Assembly (NCBI RefSeq): GCF_000212695.1
Contig: NC_015514.1
Span: 1,426,001 to 1,490,000 of the forward strand
Direction: 5' to 3'
Length of the DNA: 64,000 nucleotides
Source of the DNA: Cellulomonas fimi ATCC 484
GTDB lineage: Bacteria > Actinomycetota > Actinomycetes > Actinomycetales > Cellulomonadaceae
The notes under the pieces were generated by a model. That model ran no database searches. It was given only the letters and a program-made list of their open reading frames with translations, and was not told where the DNA came from. Position numbers and translations under genes: made by a program. Each line of letters opens with the position of its first letter. Within the stretch, counting starts at the first letter, position 1. Below, one piece after another: positions 1 through 7,998 of the stretch.

Positions 1-1501
1 GCTGCTGCCGCTCGTCGAGCTGCGCGCGGCCCAGCAGCCGCCGCGTCTGGCCGAACAGCGCGACCGCGGCGACGAGCAGCACCGCGAGCGCCACGGCGAG
101 GACCTGCGTCCAGCGTCGGCGGCGGCGCTCGCGGCGGCGGTCCGCGTCGAGCGCGAGGGAGGCCTCGAGGAACGCCTGCTCGTGCGGCTGCATCACGCGG
201 CGGCGGGCTGCGACGTCCTGCCGGGCCGAGTCCAGGTGCGGGCCCGTGAGCAGCAGCCGGCGCTGCCGCCCGTTCTCGTCCCACAGCGCCGCGGCCTGCT
301 CGAACCCCGTCAGGTGCTGCGCCCGCCAGCGCGCGTTGCTGCGCCGCACGGGCTCGATGAACCGGTCGTGCGACAGCTCGTACCAGGTCGCCTGCCGGCG
401 CGTCTCGGGCCGGATCAGGTGGTCGAGCTCGCGCAGCACGGGCGCGTCGCGCTCGGTGGACCCGAGCGGACCCTCCAGGACCTGGCCGCGCAGACCCTGC
501 GGCGTCACCAGGCGGCGCTCGAACCAGTCGCGGATCACGTCCTCGCGCACCCCGGTGACGCGCGCCGCCGCGCCGACGCGCGCGTCGTAGTAGTCCGTGA
601 GCGCCTGCTCGACGGACGCGCCCGCCACCCCGTCCGCCGCGGTGATCTCCGTCGACGCCGGGTCGCGGCGGTCCCAGATGGTGGTGCACGCGAGCTGCAG
701 CTGCACGGGCTCGACGTAGCGGCCGAGGACGTCGACCGCGCCGTCGAGCCGCTGCGCACGGACCTGGCGCAGGTCGTCGACGAGCGCGTGCGCGGCCTCG
801 GGCCGGAACTCCACGCCCGCGTCGCGGGCCGGGCTCACCACGGCCTCGTACGCCTCCTCGGCCGTGAGCAGGTCGAGCCGGTAGCGGGTGCGCAGGCGCG
901 TCGGCACGACGCGCAGGTAGGGCTCGAGCGCGGCGAGGTGGTCCTCGCGGATCGCGAACACCGCCCACAGCCGGTGCTCGCGCAGCGCCTCGCCGACCTG
1001 CGCGAAGAACTCCCGCTTCACGTCGTCGTCGGTCGGGTCGAGGCTGAGCACCTCCTCGAACTGGTCGAAGACGAGCACCTCGTTGCCGGGCACGCCGTCG
1101 CGGTCCGGGCGTTGCCGCAGGTACTGCGCGAGCGTGAGGTCGCGCAGGCGGTCCATCGGGACCTGCGCCTCCTCGGGCACGTCGGACTCGAGCGAGAGCA
1201 GGGTGCTCATGAGGTACCGGTTGCGCGGCGCCGGGCGCATCGTCGCGACGTGCGGCGTGCTCACGCGGATCACGGGCAGCACCTCGAGCCCTTCGCGGTC
1301 GAGCGCGGGGATGAGGGCGGCGTTGAGCAGCGACGACTTGCCGGCGCCCGACGGGGAGTGCAGCAGCACGACGCGTTCGGCGACGACGAGGTTGAACAGC
1401 CGGTCGAGCGCCACGGCCCGGCCGTAGAGCGGCTGGCCGGCCCGGTAGGCCTGCGGCCCGACGTACGGGTGCGCGCGCACCTCGGGCAGGACGTCGGTCA
1501 C
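1..1501 (-). CDS. nSTAND1-type NTPase with C-terminal membrane anchor, 3' end outside window
   Basis: About 500 residues are visible; the gene runs off the left edge. The GTG start at 1501 overlaps the stop of the CHAT gene as GTGA, so the two are translationally coupled. The protein opens with a short lead (HPYVGPQAYRAGQPLYGR), then a Walker A loop SPSGAGKSS near residue 50, a Walker B-like LVFDQFEE near residue 125, the FAIREDHLAAL segment, and YELSHDRFIEPVRR near residue 385. These are features of the nSTAND1 group of STAND NTPases, which act as signal-sensing switches. A basic stretch is followed by one hydrophobic membrane span around residues 460-485 and then a cut-off C-terminal region, where a sensor domain (WD40 or TPR) would be expected. 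Family assignment is by motif recognition; the sensor is unseen. Confidence 0.85.
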   Translation of the reverse strand, partial: MTDVLPEVRAHPYVGPQAYRAGQPLYGRAVALDRLFNLVVAERVVLLHSPSGAGKSSLLNAALIPALDREGLEVLPVIRVSTPHVATMRPAPRNRYLMSTLLSLESDVPEEAQVPMDRLRDLTLAQYLRQRPDRDGVPGNEVLVFDQFEEVLSLDPTDDDVKREFFAQVGEALREHRLWAVFAIREDHLAALEPYLRVVPTRLRTRYRLDLLTAEEAYEAVVSPARDAGVEFRPEAAHALVDDLRQVRAQRLDGAVDVLGRYVEPVQLQLACTTIWDRRDPASTEITAADGVAGASVEQALTDYYDARVGAAARVTGVREDVIRDWFERRLVTPQGLRGQVLEGPLGSTERDAPVLRELDHLIRPETRRQATWYELSHDRFIEPVRRSNARWRAQHLTGFEQAAALWDENGRQRRLLLTGPHLDSARQDVAARRRVMQPHEQAFLEASLALDADRRRERRRRRWTQVLAVALAVLLVAAVALFGQTRRLLGRAQLDERQQ

Positions 1502-3576
1502 CGCGACCCCCACTGGTCGTGCAGCTCCTTGACGAACGCCTCGGTGCTGCCCCAGTACAGGCTGACGGGCGCCCCCTCGCGGAAGTACCCCTCGAGGTAG
1601 GCGCGTGCGCGCACGGGGTCGCTCGTCGAGCCCTCCTCGGGGTCGATCTGCACCGCGACGTGGCTGTGCCCGTTCGCGGCCTTGCCCTCGTAGCTCATGA
1701 CGCTGCGGTACAGCACGCGGAAGTCCCACTCGTCGAGCCGGAAGCCGACGAACATCAGCGCGGTCCGGGTCAGCGCGCCGCGCACGCACTCGGGGACCAG
1801 CTCGCGGTTCTGCGTGACGCCGATGAGGTAGTCGAAGTAGTTGTCCTCGGTCAGCACGAGCGACTCGGGCACGTCGAGCAGCCCCAGCAGGTGGTAGACG
1901 AGCGGCCGTTCGACGGTCGGCCGGAACCCGGGCTCGCGGGCGTAGACCGACTCCTCCCACACGAAGTCGTCGTTCCACTGGCACAGCTCGATCTGCGGGT
2001 CCTTGCCCGCGGCGCGCAGCGCGTCGGCGAGCAGGCGGGTCGGCTGCGTCGTGACGTAGACGGGCGCGGTGAGGCTCGCGAGCACCGAGTACGGCTCGAC
2101 CGAGCCGCGCGACCGCAACGCGTTCCACCCGGCGGACAGCACGTCCTCGATGGGCGCCGTCGGGGCGCGCAGCGGCTCGGGGATCTCGTCACCGAACCGC
2201 TCCAGCAGGGTGCGCCGGACGTGGTGCTCGAGCTCGGAGTGCGGGAACCAGCGGTTCTGGTTGATGGCGAGGTACTGCGCGACCTGCGGGAGGCTCTCCC
2301 GGTTGTGGGGCGCCATCGGGAACCGGTAGCGGCTCGCCCACGCGCGCGCGATCTCCTGCCGGGAGCCGAGCAGCACGTCGCTGATCCCGGGGCCGATGAC
2401 GGGCGTGCAGCGGCCCGTCTCGATCGCGCGCACGAGCGAGGGCCACTTCTCGAACACCGTCCCGCGCGGCCCGCCCGGCTCGTACCACATGCGCCCGCTG
2501 CGCAGCCGCATGAACAGCGTCGGCACCCACCAGTCGTGCCGGTCCCGCACCGCGGCGCGTCCCACCGCGCACGCCCGGTCGACGAGGCCGTCGTCGTCGA
2601 GGCTGCGGAAGAACGCCGTCGAGAAGGCGGCGGCCGTCGCCATCGTCACGTCGCCCTGCATCGCGACGACCGCGGGCACGCCGGCCGCGGCGAGCCGGGG
2701 GCCGAGCGCCGCGAGCACGCCCGCGTCCGCCGAGCGCGCGTCCTCGCCGTCGCCCGCGCCGCGGCACGACGCGAGGAACACCAGGCCGGGTGTGCGGGTC
2801 AGCTCCCGGACGCGCTGCACGAGGTCGCTGCCCAGCAGCGGCGCGGCGGCGCCGTCGTCGTCCTCGAGCAGCAGCACCGGCTCGCGGTGGTGCAGGTAGC
2901 CGTGGCACACGACGTAGACGACGTCGAAGCCGGTGCGCAGCGCGTCGAGCACGTGCTCGGCCGTGGGGGACGCGGACCCGGGCAGCTCGGTCACGTCGAG
3001 GCCGACCAGCGCGGACCGGGCGCGGTCCAGCTCGGCAGCGACGTCGAGCGGCGCGAGGCGCGCGGCCCCCTGCGCCGGGTAGTCGCCCACGTCGGACGGC
3101 GACGCGACCACGACGAGCGCGCGCAGGTCGCCCCGCGGTCGGGGGCGCACGGGCCGCCAGTCGCGGCTGCCGAGGAACCGCGAGAACAGCACGTTCTCGT
3201 CCGTCAGGAGCGTCCGGTCGTCCTGCGGGTCGCGCAGCGTCTCCCAGCGCACCCCGTGCAGCACCGCCGCCTCGGGGGACGGGTCGACGACGAGCCGGAC
3301 CCGCAGCCGCACCCCGTGGCTCGCGGCGGTCTGGGCGGCCTGCCGGAACGCCGTCCCGAAGCCGGACCCGAGCAGCCCAGCGCCGAGCGCGCGGCCGTAC
3401 GCGTCGGCGTCGAGGTCCCGCCACGCCTCGGGGTCGAGGTGGGCGGTGAAACGGCCGTCGCTGCCGTCGAGGCGCACGTCGGCGTCGGAGCCGGGGAGCG
3501 ACAGCACGGGCCAGATGCCGTAGGTCACGTCGTCCCTGCGGTAGAGCTGGATCTCGAGATCGGCGTAGTCGCCCAT
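1498..3576 (-). CDS. CHAT caspase-like protease fused to a SIR2-like domain
   Basis: The 692-residue protein has three parts. Residues 1-140 are the N-terminal region commonly found in front of CHAT domains. Residues 145-370 are a CHAT (caspase HetF-associated with TPRs) protease domain with the catalytic dyad His225 (VVCHG) and Cys271 (LASCRG). Residues 385-690 are a SIR2-like domain: VIGPGIS at 393-399, TTQ at 509-511, VYHLLG at 560-565, SLVLTEDNYFDYL at 572-584 and a C-terminal FVGFRLDEWDFR. The usual TTN motif reads TTQ, so NAD hydrolysis is doubtful. GAGGG precedes the ATG by four bases. The coupled nSTAND1 NTPase downstream suggests a sensor-switch-protease conflict module, possibly abortive infection or programmed death; that role is inferred, the domains are seen. 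Confidence 0.88.
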   Translation of the reverse strand: MGDYADLEIQLYRRDDVTYGIWPVLSLPGSDADVRLDGSDGRFTAHLDPEAWRDLDADAYGRALGAGLLGSGFGTAFRQAAQTAASHGVRLRVRLVVDPSPEAAVLHGVRWETLRDPQDDRTLLTDENVLFSRFLGSRDWRPVRPRPRGDLRALVVVASPSDVGDYPAQGAARLAPLDVAAELDRARSALVGLDVTELPGSASPTAEHVLDALRTGFDVVYVVCHGYLHHREPVLLLEDDDGAAAPLLGSDLVQRVRELTRTPGLVFLASCRGAGDGEDARSADAGVLAALGPRLAAAGVPAVVAMQGDVTMATAAAFSTAFFRSLDDDGLVDRACAVGRAAVRDRHDWWVPTLFMRLRSGRMWYEPGGPRGTVFEKWPSLVRAIETGRCTPVIGPGISDVLLGSRQEIARAWASRYRFPMAPHNRESLPQVAQYLAINQNRWFPHSELEHHVRRTLLERFGDEIPEPLRAPTAPIEDVLSAGWNALRSRGSVEPYSVLASLTAPVYVTTQPTRLLADALRAAGKDPQIELCQWNDDFVWEESVYAREPGFRPTVERPLVYHLLGLLDVPESLVLTEDNYFDYLIGVTQNRELVPECVRGALTRTALMFVGFRLDEWDFRVLYRSVMSYEGKAANGHSHVAVQIDPEEGSTSDPVRARAYLEGYFREGAPVSLYWGSTEAFVKELHDQWGSR

Positions 3577-3702
3577 GACGCCCTCGCGGGGAAGTGCCGT
3601 GGCGCCGCGCCCCCTCGGTGCCCTCTCACCGGTTCAGGTGCCCGGGAGGTCGTCGCAGATACGTCGCGTGCCGTGGTCGCGCCGTGCCCGACGGGCGCCC
3701 GC

Positions 3703-4209
3703 TCAGGGCAGCGCGCGTCGCGTGCGCGGCGGCGGCGGGACGGTGCTGCGCCACACCCGGACCCACCGCCGGCGGGTGTCGACGACCCGGCCGCCGGCCA
3801 CCACGCCGTGCGGGACGTGCCCGGTCACGCGCCAGTACCCGCCCCACTCGTCGGCCACGTAGTCGCCCACGTCGAGACGCGTGGGGTGCACGAGCCGGAA
3901 GGTCGGGTTGCACAACCTGAACCGCACGTGCCGCACGAGCGCGACCAGCGCGTAGGGGGCTCCGAGGAGGGCACCGAGCGCGAGCGCCTCGCGCGGCGGC
4001 AGCGCCATGTCCGGGCTGCTCGAGGCGAGGTACGCGAAGAACGCCGTCACGGCGAGCGTGACGAGCACGTAGCGGAGCGGGCGGCCGTCGGCGGGCGGCC
4101 GGCGCAGGAGGCCGCCCTCGTGGACGACGTCCGCGGCCTCCTGCCCGGCCTCGGCGTCCGTCGCCACGGTCGGGTCGGCCTGCTCGGGAGCGGGCTCGTG
4201 GGTCGGCAT
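3703..4209 (-). CDS. two-span membrane protein of unknown function
   Basis: I do not recognise the family. The 168-residue product starts with an acidic soluble segment (MPTHEPAPEQADP), followed by two hydrophobic spans (YVLVTLAVTAFFAYLASS and ALALGALLGAPYALVALV, about residues 48-66 and 76-95) and a soluble C-terminal domain rich in Trp, Arg and Val (about 100-168). The ATG at 4209 is chosen because GAGGGAA lies four bases upstream on the minus strand. It is transcribed in the same direction as the CHAT/nSTAND1 pair but 126 bases upstream of it, so it may be independent. A role in the CHAT module is possible but unsupported. Confidence 0.7.
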   Translation of the reverse strand: MPTHEPAPEQADPTVATDAEAGQEAADVVHEGGLLRRPPADGRPLRYVLVTLAVTAFFAYLASSSPDMALPPREALALGALLGAPYALVALVRHVRFRLCNPTFRLVHPTRLDVGDYVADEWGGYWRVTGHVPHGVVAGGRVVDTRRRWVRVWRSTVPPPPRTRRALP

Positions 4210-4340
4210 GGTTCCCTCGTCGTCGGTCCGGCGTGTCGCTCCACCCCCGACGCTAGCGGCCGGGGACGCGCGACGCGCCGGGCCTGCGGGGCGCACCGCG
4301 ACGTGGTGGTCGTCGGGTGCGCGCGGGTGCCACCATCGGG

Positions 4341-4410
4341 CGAGGACCGGCGAGGACCGGCGAGGACCGGCGAGGACCGGCGAGGACCGGCGAGGACCGG
4401 CGACGACCGG
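4341..4410. repeat. decanucleotide tandem repeat upstream of acylphosphatase gene
   Basis: Six exact head-to-tail copies of CGAGGACCGG (4341-4400) are followed by a seventh with one change (CGACGACCGG, 4401-4410). The array ends three bases before the GGGGAGG ribosome-binding site of the acylphosphatase gene, so it occupies its promoter or leader. The 10-base period is close to one DNA helical turn. Confidence 0.95.
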
Positions 4411-4425
4411 CGCGGGGAGGCGACG

Positions 4426-4710
4426 ATGACGGACGGGACGCGCGTGCGGCGTCGGGTGCTCGTGCGCGGGTTCGTCCAGGGCGTCGGGTACCGGTGGAGC
4501 GCGGCGCGCGAGGCCGAGCGGCTCGGGGTCGCGGGCTGGGTGCGCAACCGCGCCGACGGCTCCGTGGAGGCGGTCGCGGAGGGCGACGAGGCCGCCGTCG
4601 AGGCCTTCGTCGCCTGGGCGGCGCACGGGCCGCGGGGCGCGTCGGTGGGCTCTGTCGACGTGCGCGAGGAGGCGCCCGAGCACCTCGCCGGCTTCACGGT
4701 CGAGCCGTGA
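4426..4710 (+). CDS. acyP: acylphosphatase
   Basis: This 94-residue protein hydrolyses carboxyl-phosphate bonds of acylphosphates such as 1,3-bisphosphoglycerate and acetyl phosphate in the cytoplasm. The signature RGFVQGVGYRW (14-24) contains the phosphate-binding loop and catalytic Arg23, and GWVRNRADGSVE (38-48) contains catalytic Asn41; the length is normal for the family (about 90-100). GGGGAGG at 4414-4420 sets the ATG at 4426. No operon partner is obvious: the membrane-protein gene on the left is divergent and the next plus-strand gene starts 104 bases downstream. The tandem decamer array directly upstream is the unusual feature and could affect expression. Confidence 0.95.
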   Translation: MTDGTRVRRRVLVRGFVQGVGYRWSAAREAERLGVAGWVRNRADGSVEAVAEGDEAAVEAFVAWAAHGPRGASVGSVDVREEAPEHLAGFTVEP

Positions 4711-4714
4711 CCGC

Positions 4715-4745
4715 TTGACTTCGAGCGCGCTCGAACGGGCAGTGT
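4715..4745 (+). promoter_or_regulatory. candidate MerR-type promoter/operator
   Basis: TTGACT (4715-4720) and CAGTGT (4740-4745) are separated by 19 bases, the over-long spacing typical of MerR-activated promoters. A perfect 16-base palindrome TTCGAGCGCGCTCGAA (4720-4735) lies in the spacer. It would drive the oxidoreductase gene at 4815. The sequence elements are seen; the regulator family is inferred and no MerR gene is in this window. Confidence 0.5.
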
Positions 4746-4814
4746 GCCGGTGGGCCGTGACACGGCCCGGCGCGGCCCGACGGGCGGCGCCCGGGGACGA
4801 CGACGGGAGCGCCC

Positions 4815-5687
4815 GTGCGGGTCGGCATCCACCTCATGCGGTTCGACGCGGTCGAGCCGAGCGCCCTGCGCACCGAGCTCGCGACGACGGCCGAGGCGGC
4901 CGAGGCCGCCGGCGTCGCGTGGGTCTCGGTCATGGACCACTGGTTCCAGATGGTCGCGGCGGGCTTCCCCGCCGAGGACCCCATGCTCGAGGCGTACACG
5001 ACGCTCGGGTACCTCGCGGCGCGCACCGAGACGGTGCAGCTGGGCGTCCTCGTCACGGGCGTCACCTACCGGTACCCGGGCCTGCTCGCGAAGACGGTCG
5101 CGACGCTCGACGTGCTGTCCGGCGGGCGCGCGACGCTCGGCATCGGTGCCGCCTGGTACGACCGCGAGCACGCGGCGCTCGGCGTGCCGTTCCCGCCGCT
5201 CAAGGAGCGGTTCGAGCGTCTCGAGGAGGCGCTGCAGATCTGCCGGCAGATGTGGGACCCCGAGCAGAACGGCCCCTACGAGGGCACCCACTACCGGCTC
5301 GCGGAGACGCTGTGCCAGCCGCAGCCGCTGCGGGCGCCCGAGGTCATGGTCGGCGGTGGGGGAGAGCGCAAGACGCTGCGCCTCGTGGCGCAGTACGCGG
5401 ACGCGTGCAACCTGTTCGCGTCGACGCCCGAGGAGGTCGCGCACAAGCTCGACGTGCTGCGCGCGCACTGCGACGACGTCGGCCGGGACGTCGCCGACAT
5501 CCGGGTGACGATGCTGCACGGCGGTGACGCGCTGCTGCGGGGCGACGTCGAGGGCTTCACCGAGGAGATGAAGGCCTACGCCGCCCTCGGCGTCGAGACG
5601 GTCATCCTGCGGCCCCCGGCGACCCCGCTCTCGGCGTGGGTGCGCGACGCGGTCGCCCCCGCGGTCCCGCGGGTCGCCGAGCTCTGA
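4815..5687 (+). CDS. LLM-class flavin/F420-dependent oxidoreductase
   Basis: The 290-residue product belongs to the luciferase-like monooxygenase superfamily, TIM barrels that use FMN or coenzyme F420. Visible family features are an N-terminal beta strand VGIHL, the WVSVMDHWFQM segment (residues 35-45), a VQLGVLVTGVTYRYPGLLAKTVATLDVLSGGRA block, GIGAAWYDREHAALGVPF, and VMVGGGGERKTLRLVAQYAD near residue 178. The pattern resembles the F420-dependent branch of actinobacteria, but the substrate cannot be told from sequence. The GTG start follows a weak GGGAGC. The candidate MerR-type promoter upstream hints at induction by a metal, oxidant or small electrophile. Confidence 0.85.
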   Translation: MRVGIHLMRFDAVEPSALRTELATTAEAAEAAGVAWVSVMDHWFQMVAAGFPAEDPMLEAYTTLGYLAARTETVQLGVLVTGVTYRYPGLLAKTVATLDVLSGGRATLGIGAAWYDREHAALGVPFPPLKERFERLEEALQICRQMWDPEQNGPYEGTHYRLAETLCQPQPLRAPEVMVGGGGERKTLRLVAQYADACNLFASTPEEVAHKLDVLRAHCDDVGRDVADIRVTMLHGGDALLRGDVEGFTEEMKAYAALGVETVILRPPATPLSAWVRDAVAPAVPRVAEL

Positions 5688-5710
5688 GGCGCGTCGCCCA
5701 GGTCCGACGT

Positions 5711-5748
5711 GCGACGCGCCCCCGACCCTGCGGCCGGGGGCGCGTCGC
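5711..5748. terminator. bidirectional terminator hairpin
   Basis: A perfect 14-base stem (5711-5724 with 5735-5748) and 10-base loop lies between the convergent oxidoreductase and mtnN genes, 23 bases after the plus-strand stop. There is no U-tract, as is common in actinobacteria. Confidence 0.8.
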
Positions 5749-5769
5749 GCGTGACGGGAACGGGCGCGC

Positions 5770-6492
5770 TCACGGCACCAGGTGCGGCTCCGGCTCGTCG
5801 GCCATCGAGCCCAGCAGCGCGCAGACCACGGCCGCGGACCGGTCCGCGGCGTCGTCGACGTGCGTGAGGAAGTCGTCGTTCGCGACGGGGCCGCACAGGT
5901 CGGAGATGCCGCGCACGGACAGGAACGGCACCCCGTAGAGGTGGCTCGCGTGCGCGAGGGCGGCCGACTCCATGTCGGTCGCCAGCGCGCCCGGGAACGA
6001 CGCGCGGATCGCGTCCACCCGGCTCGCGTCGATGAACGCGTCGCCCGACAGCACGGTGCCCGACAGCACGCGCAGGTCCACGGCCGCGGCGGCCGCCCCG
6101 TCGTGCAGCGCCTGCTCCGCGGCGTACACCTCGGGCATGCCGGGCACCTGGCCGAGCTCGTAGCCGAAGGCGCGGGCGTCGGCGCCCGAGTACACGTACT
6201 GCGACCCCACGACGACGTCCCCGACCCGCACGTCCACGCCGACCCCGCCGGCGCTGCCCGCGCTGATCAGCGCGCGGGGGTGCGTCGCGTTGATCGCGAC
6301 CGCGGCGGCCGTCGCGGCGTTCACCAGGCCGATGCCGCTGACGACGAGCAGCACCTGCCGGCCGGCGAGCGTGACCATGCGGTGCTGCGCGTGCCCGACG
6401 CGCGTCACGGGCCCCACGAAGTCGGCGCGCGCGACGAACGGCGCGGCCTCGTCGGGCATGGCCGTGACGACGACCGCGTCGACGGCGATCAC
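5770..6492 (-). CDS. mtnN: 5'-methylthioadenosine/S-adenosylhomocysteine nucleosidase
   Basis: The 240-residue enzyme removes adenine from SAH and methylthioadenosine, giving S-ribosylhomocysteine for LuxS. Family hallmarks are the general-acid Glu15 in [10 protein letters not shown], the SGIGLVNAA block (52-60), ISAGSAGG (76-83), DMESAALAH (173-181) with the ribose-binding Met-Glu, and RGISD with Asp198. The GTG start at 6492 overlaps the luxS stop as GTGA, so the pair is translationally coupled; a second Met sits at residue 12 but would remove the first beta strand. The position directly after luxS fits a complete SAH detoxification and AI-2 pathway. Confidence 0.93.
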   Translation of the reverse strand: MIAVDAVVVTAMPDEAAPFVARADFVGPVTRVGHAQHRMVTLAGRQVLLVVSGIGLVNAATAAAVAINATHPRALISAGSAGGVGVDVRVGDVVVGSQYVYSGADARAFGYELGQVPGMPEVYAAEQALHDGAAAAAVDLRVLSGTVLSGDAFIDASRVDAIRASFPGALATDMESAALAHASHLYGVPFLSVRGISDLCGPVANDDFLTHVDDAADRSAAVVCALLGSMADEPEPHLVP

Positions 6493-6956
6493 GCGGTCAC
6501 CGTGGCCCAGCCGGCGCGCTCCGCGAGGAACGTGCGGGCGGCCTCCTGGGCGCCGGTCAGGGTGTGGTTCGCGCCCCAGCCGCACTGCACCTCGTTCGCG
6601 GCCGGCACCTCGGTCGCCTCCAGGACGTCCTCGAGCGTCTGCTGCACGAGGTCGAGCACGTCGTCGTACGCCCACTCGCCCTGCACCATGAGGTAGAAGC
6701 CCGTCTGGCAGCCCATGGGGGAGAAGTCGAGGACCCGGTCGGAGTGGTTGCGCGAGTGCTCCGCGAACAGGTGCTCGAGCGAGTGCACCGTCGGCATCTC
6801 CAGGTGCCCCACGTTCGGCTGCGTGAACCGGACGTCGTACTTCTGGATGACGTCCCCGGCGGGCAGCACCTTGCGGTCCGCGAGGCGGACGTAGGGCGCG
6901 GCGACGGTCCGGTGGTCGAGGTTGAACGACTCCACGTTCATGCGAGGCTGGTTCAC
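6489..6956 (-). CDS. luxS: S-ribosylhomocysteine lyase (AI-2 synthase)
   Basis: LuxS cleaves S-ribosylhomocysteine to homocysteine and DPD, the precursor of autoinducer-2. The metal ligands are present: His58 and His62 in HSLEH and Cys125 in NEVQCGWG, plus catalytic Cys83 in MGCQTGFY. I place the start at GTG 6956 because AGGAAG lies six bases upstream; this gives 155 residues, the usual LuxS size. The ATG at 6941 (MNVESF) is the main alternative but is 21 bases from the ribosome-binding site. mtnN follows with a 4-base overlap. No SAM or SAH riboswitch is evident in the short leader. Confidence 0.95.
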   Translation of the reverse strand: MNQPRMNVESFNLDHRTVAAPYVRLADRKVLPAGDVIQKYDVRFTQPNVGHLEMPTVHSLEHLFAEHSRNHSDRVLDFSPMGCQTGFYLMVQGEWAYDDVLDLVQQTLEDVLEATEVPAANEVQCGWGANHTLTGAQEAARTFLAERAGWATVTA

Positions 6957-7020
6957 GGCACGCTTCCTGTCGACGGGCGGGACACCCATTGTCAACCGTC
7001 GCCGTGCCCCTGCGCTTCCA

Positions 7021-7060
7021 CGGGTCGCGGCCGTCCCGGTGGCTGGACGGCCGCGACCCG
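7021..7060 (-). terminator. terminator hairpin of the ABC exporter operon
   Basis: A perfect 16-base stem (7021-7036 with 7045-7060) and 8-base loop begins 14 bases after the permease stop on the minus strand. It also insulates the luxS operon that starts just beyond it. Confidence 0.85.
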
Positions 7061-7074
7061 TCGCGCGCGCGGGC

Positions 7075-7998
7075 TCAGGACGACACGTCGGCCGACGTGA
7101 AGCGCGCCCACGCGAGCGACGCGAACACCGCGACCCACGCGGCCTGCACGCCGAGCCCGCCCGCCACGACGCCCCAGTCCGGCTCGATCCGCAGCAGCTC
7201 GGCGAAGTCCAGCCAGTGGTGGGTGAGGAGCCCGGGACGGATCGCGTCGAGCGCGGGCAGCGTGTCGAGCACCCCGGAGACGATCGCGACGACCACGGTG
7301 GCGGCCATCGCGCCGACGGGCACCTCGGTGAGCGTCGAGAAGAACAGCCCGACGGCGACGAGCCCGGTCATCGACAGCCCGACGTAGGCGACGATCCCCG
7401 CGACGCGCAGCGCACCCGACGCGAGCGGCACGGTGTCGCCCGACAGCAGGACGACGTCGTGCAGCCCGAAGAACGCCGCCCCCGCGACGAGCCCGACGAC
7501 CGCGATCGCGAGCACCGCTGCCGCGACGAAGGCGAGCGCACCGATCGCCTTGACGACGAGCAGCCGCGTGCGGGCCACGGGCGTGACGAGCAGGTAGCGC
7601 AGCGTGCCCGCCGACGCCTCCCCGGCGACCGCGTCGCCCGAGGCGATGCCGACCGTCAGGGGCAGCAGGAACGGCAGGCAGACGAACACCGACGCGACCA
7701 CGAGGAACAGCCCGTTCTCGGTGACGCGCCCGATGAACCCGGGCCCCTGCCCGGCCACCGCGGTGTCCCGCGTGAGGAACACGACGAGCCCGAGCAGCAG
7801 CGGGACGGCCGCGAGCCCGGCCAGCAGGACCACGTTGCGGCGCCGGCCCAGCACGAGCCGCAGCTCGCTGCGCAGCAGCCGGCCGAACGCGCCGCGCACG
7901 GCCCGGGGCGGTGCGACGGCGACGACGGCGGCGGCGGCGGCAGCGGTGGTCGGTGCGGCCCCCGCGGTGGCGAGGCCGCCCGGTTCAGCGTGCGACAT
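7075..7998 (-). CDS. ABC transporter permease (ABC-2 type)
   Basis: The 307-residue protein has a cytoplasmic N-terminus rich in Ala, then about six hydrophobic spans: [94 protein letters not shown] and [14 protein letters not shown]. This is the layout of ABC-2 exporter permeases that pair with the adjacent ATPase. Its ATG at 7998 lies inside the end of the ATPase gene (14-base overlap), so they are one operon. The substrate is unknown; the LolA-like partner upstream suggests lipid, lipoprotein or envelope-active compounds. A strong terminator follows. Confidence 0.85.
   Translation of the reverse strand: MSHAEPGGLATAGAAPTTAAAAAAVVAVAPPRAVRGAFGRLLRSELRLVLGRRRNVVLLAGLAAVPLLLGLVVFLTRDTAVAGQGPGFIGRVTENGLFLVVASVFVCLPFLLPLTVGIASGDAVAGEASAGTLRYLLVTPVARTRLLVVKAIGALAFVAAAVLAIAVVGLVAGAAFFGLHDVVLLSGDTVPLASGALRVAGIVAYVGLSMTGLVAVGLFFSTLTEVPVGAMAATVVVAIVSGVLDTLPALDAIRPGLLTHHWLDFAELLRIEPDWGVVAGGLGVQAAWVAVFASLAWARFTSADVSS

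Noticed and set aside
4341..4410. Possible CRISPR array
   Set aside because: The repeats are 10 bases long and directly abutting, with no spacers and no cas genes.
182..4710. Very long plus-strand open frames, for example spanning 1519-4710 opposite the CHAT gene
   Set aside because: They are Arg/His/Ala-rich shadows caused by high GC at third positions of the minus-strand genes; they lack ribosome-binding sites and family motifs. Only the acylphosphatase at the end of that frame is real.
6957..7020. SAH or SAM riboswitch upstream of luxS
   Set aside because: The leader is short and the only strong structure is the terminator of the ABC operon; no riboswitch core could be recognised.
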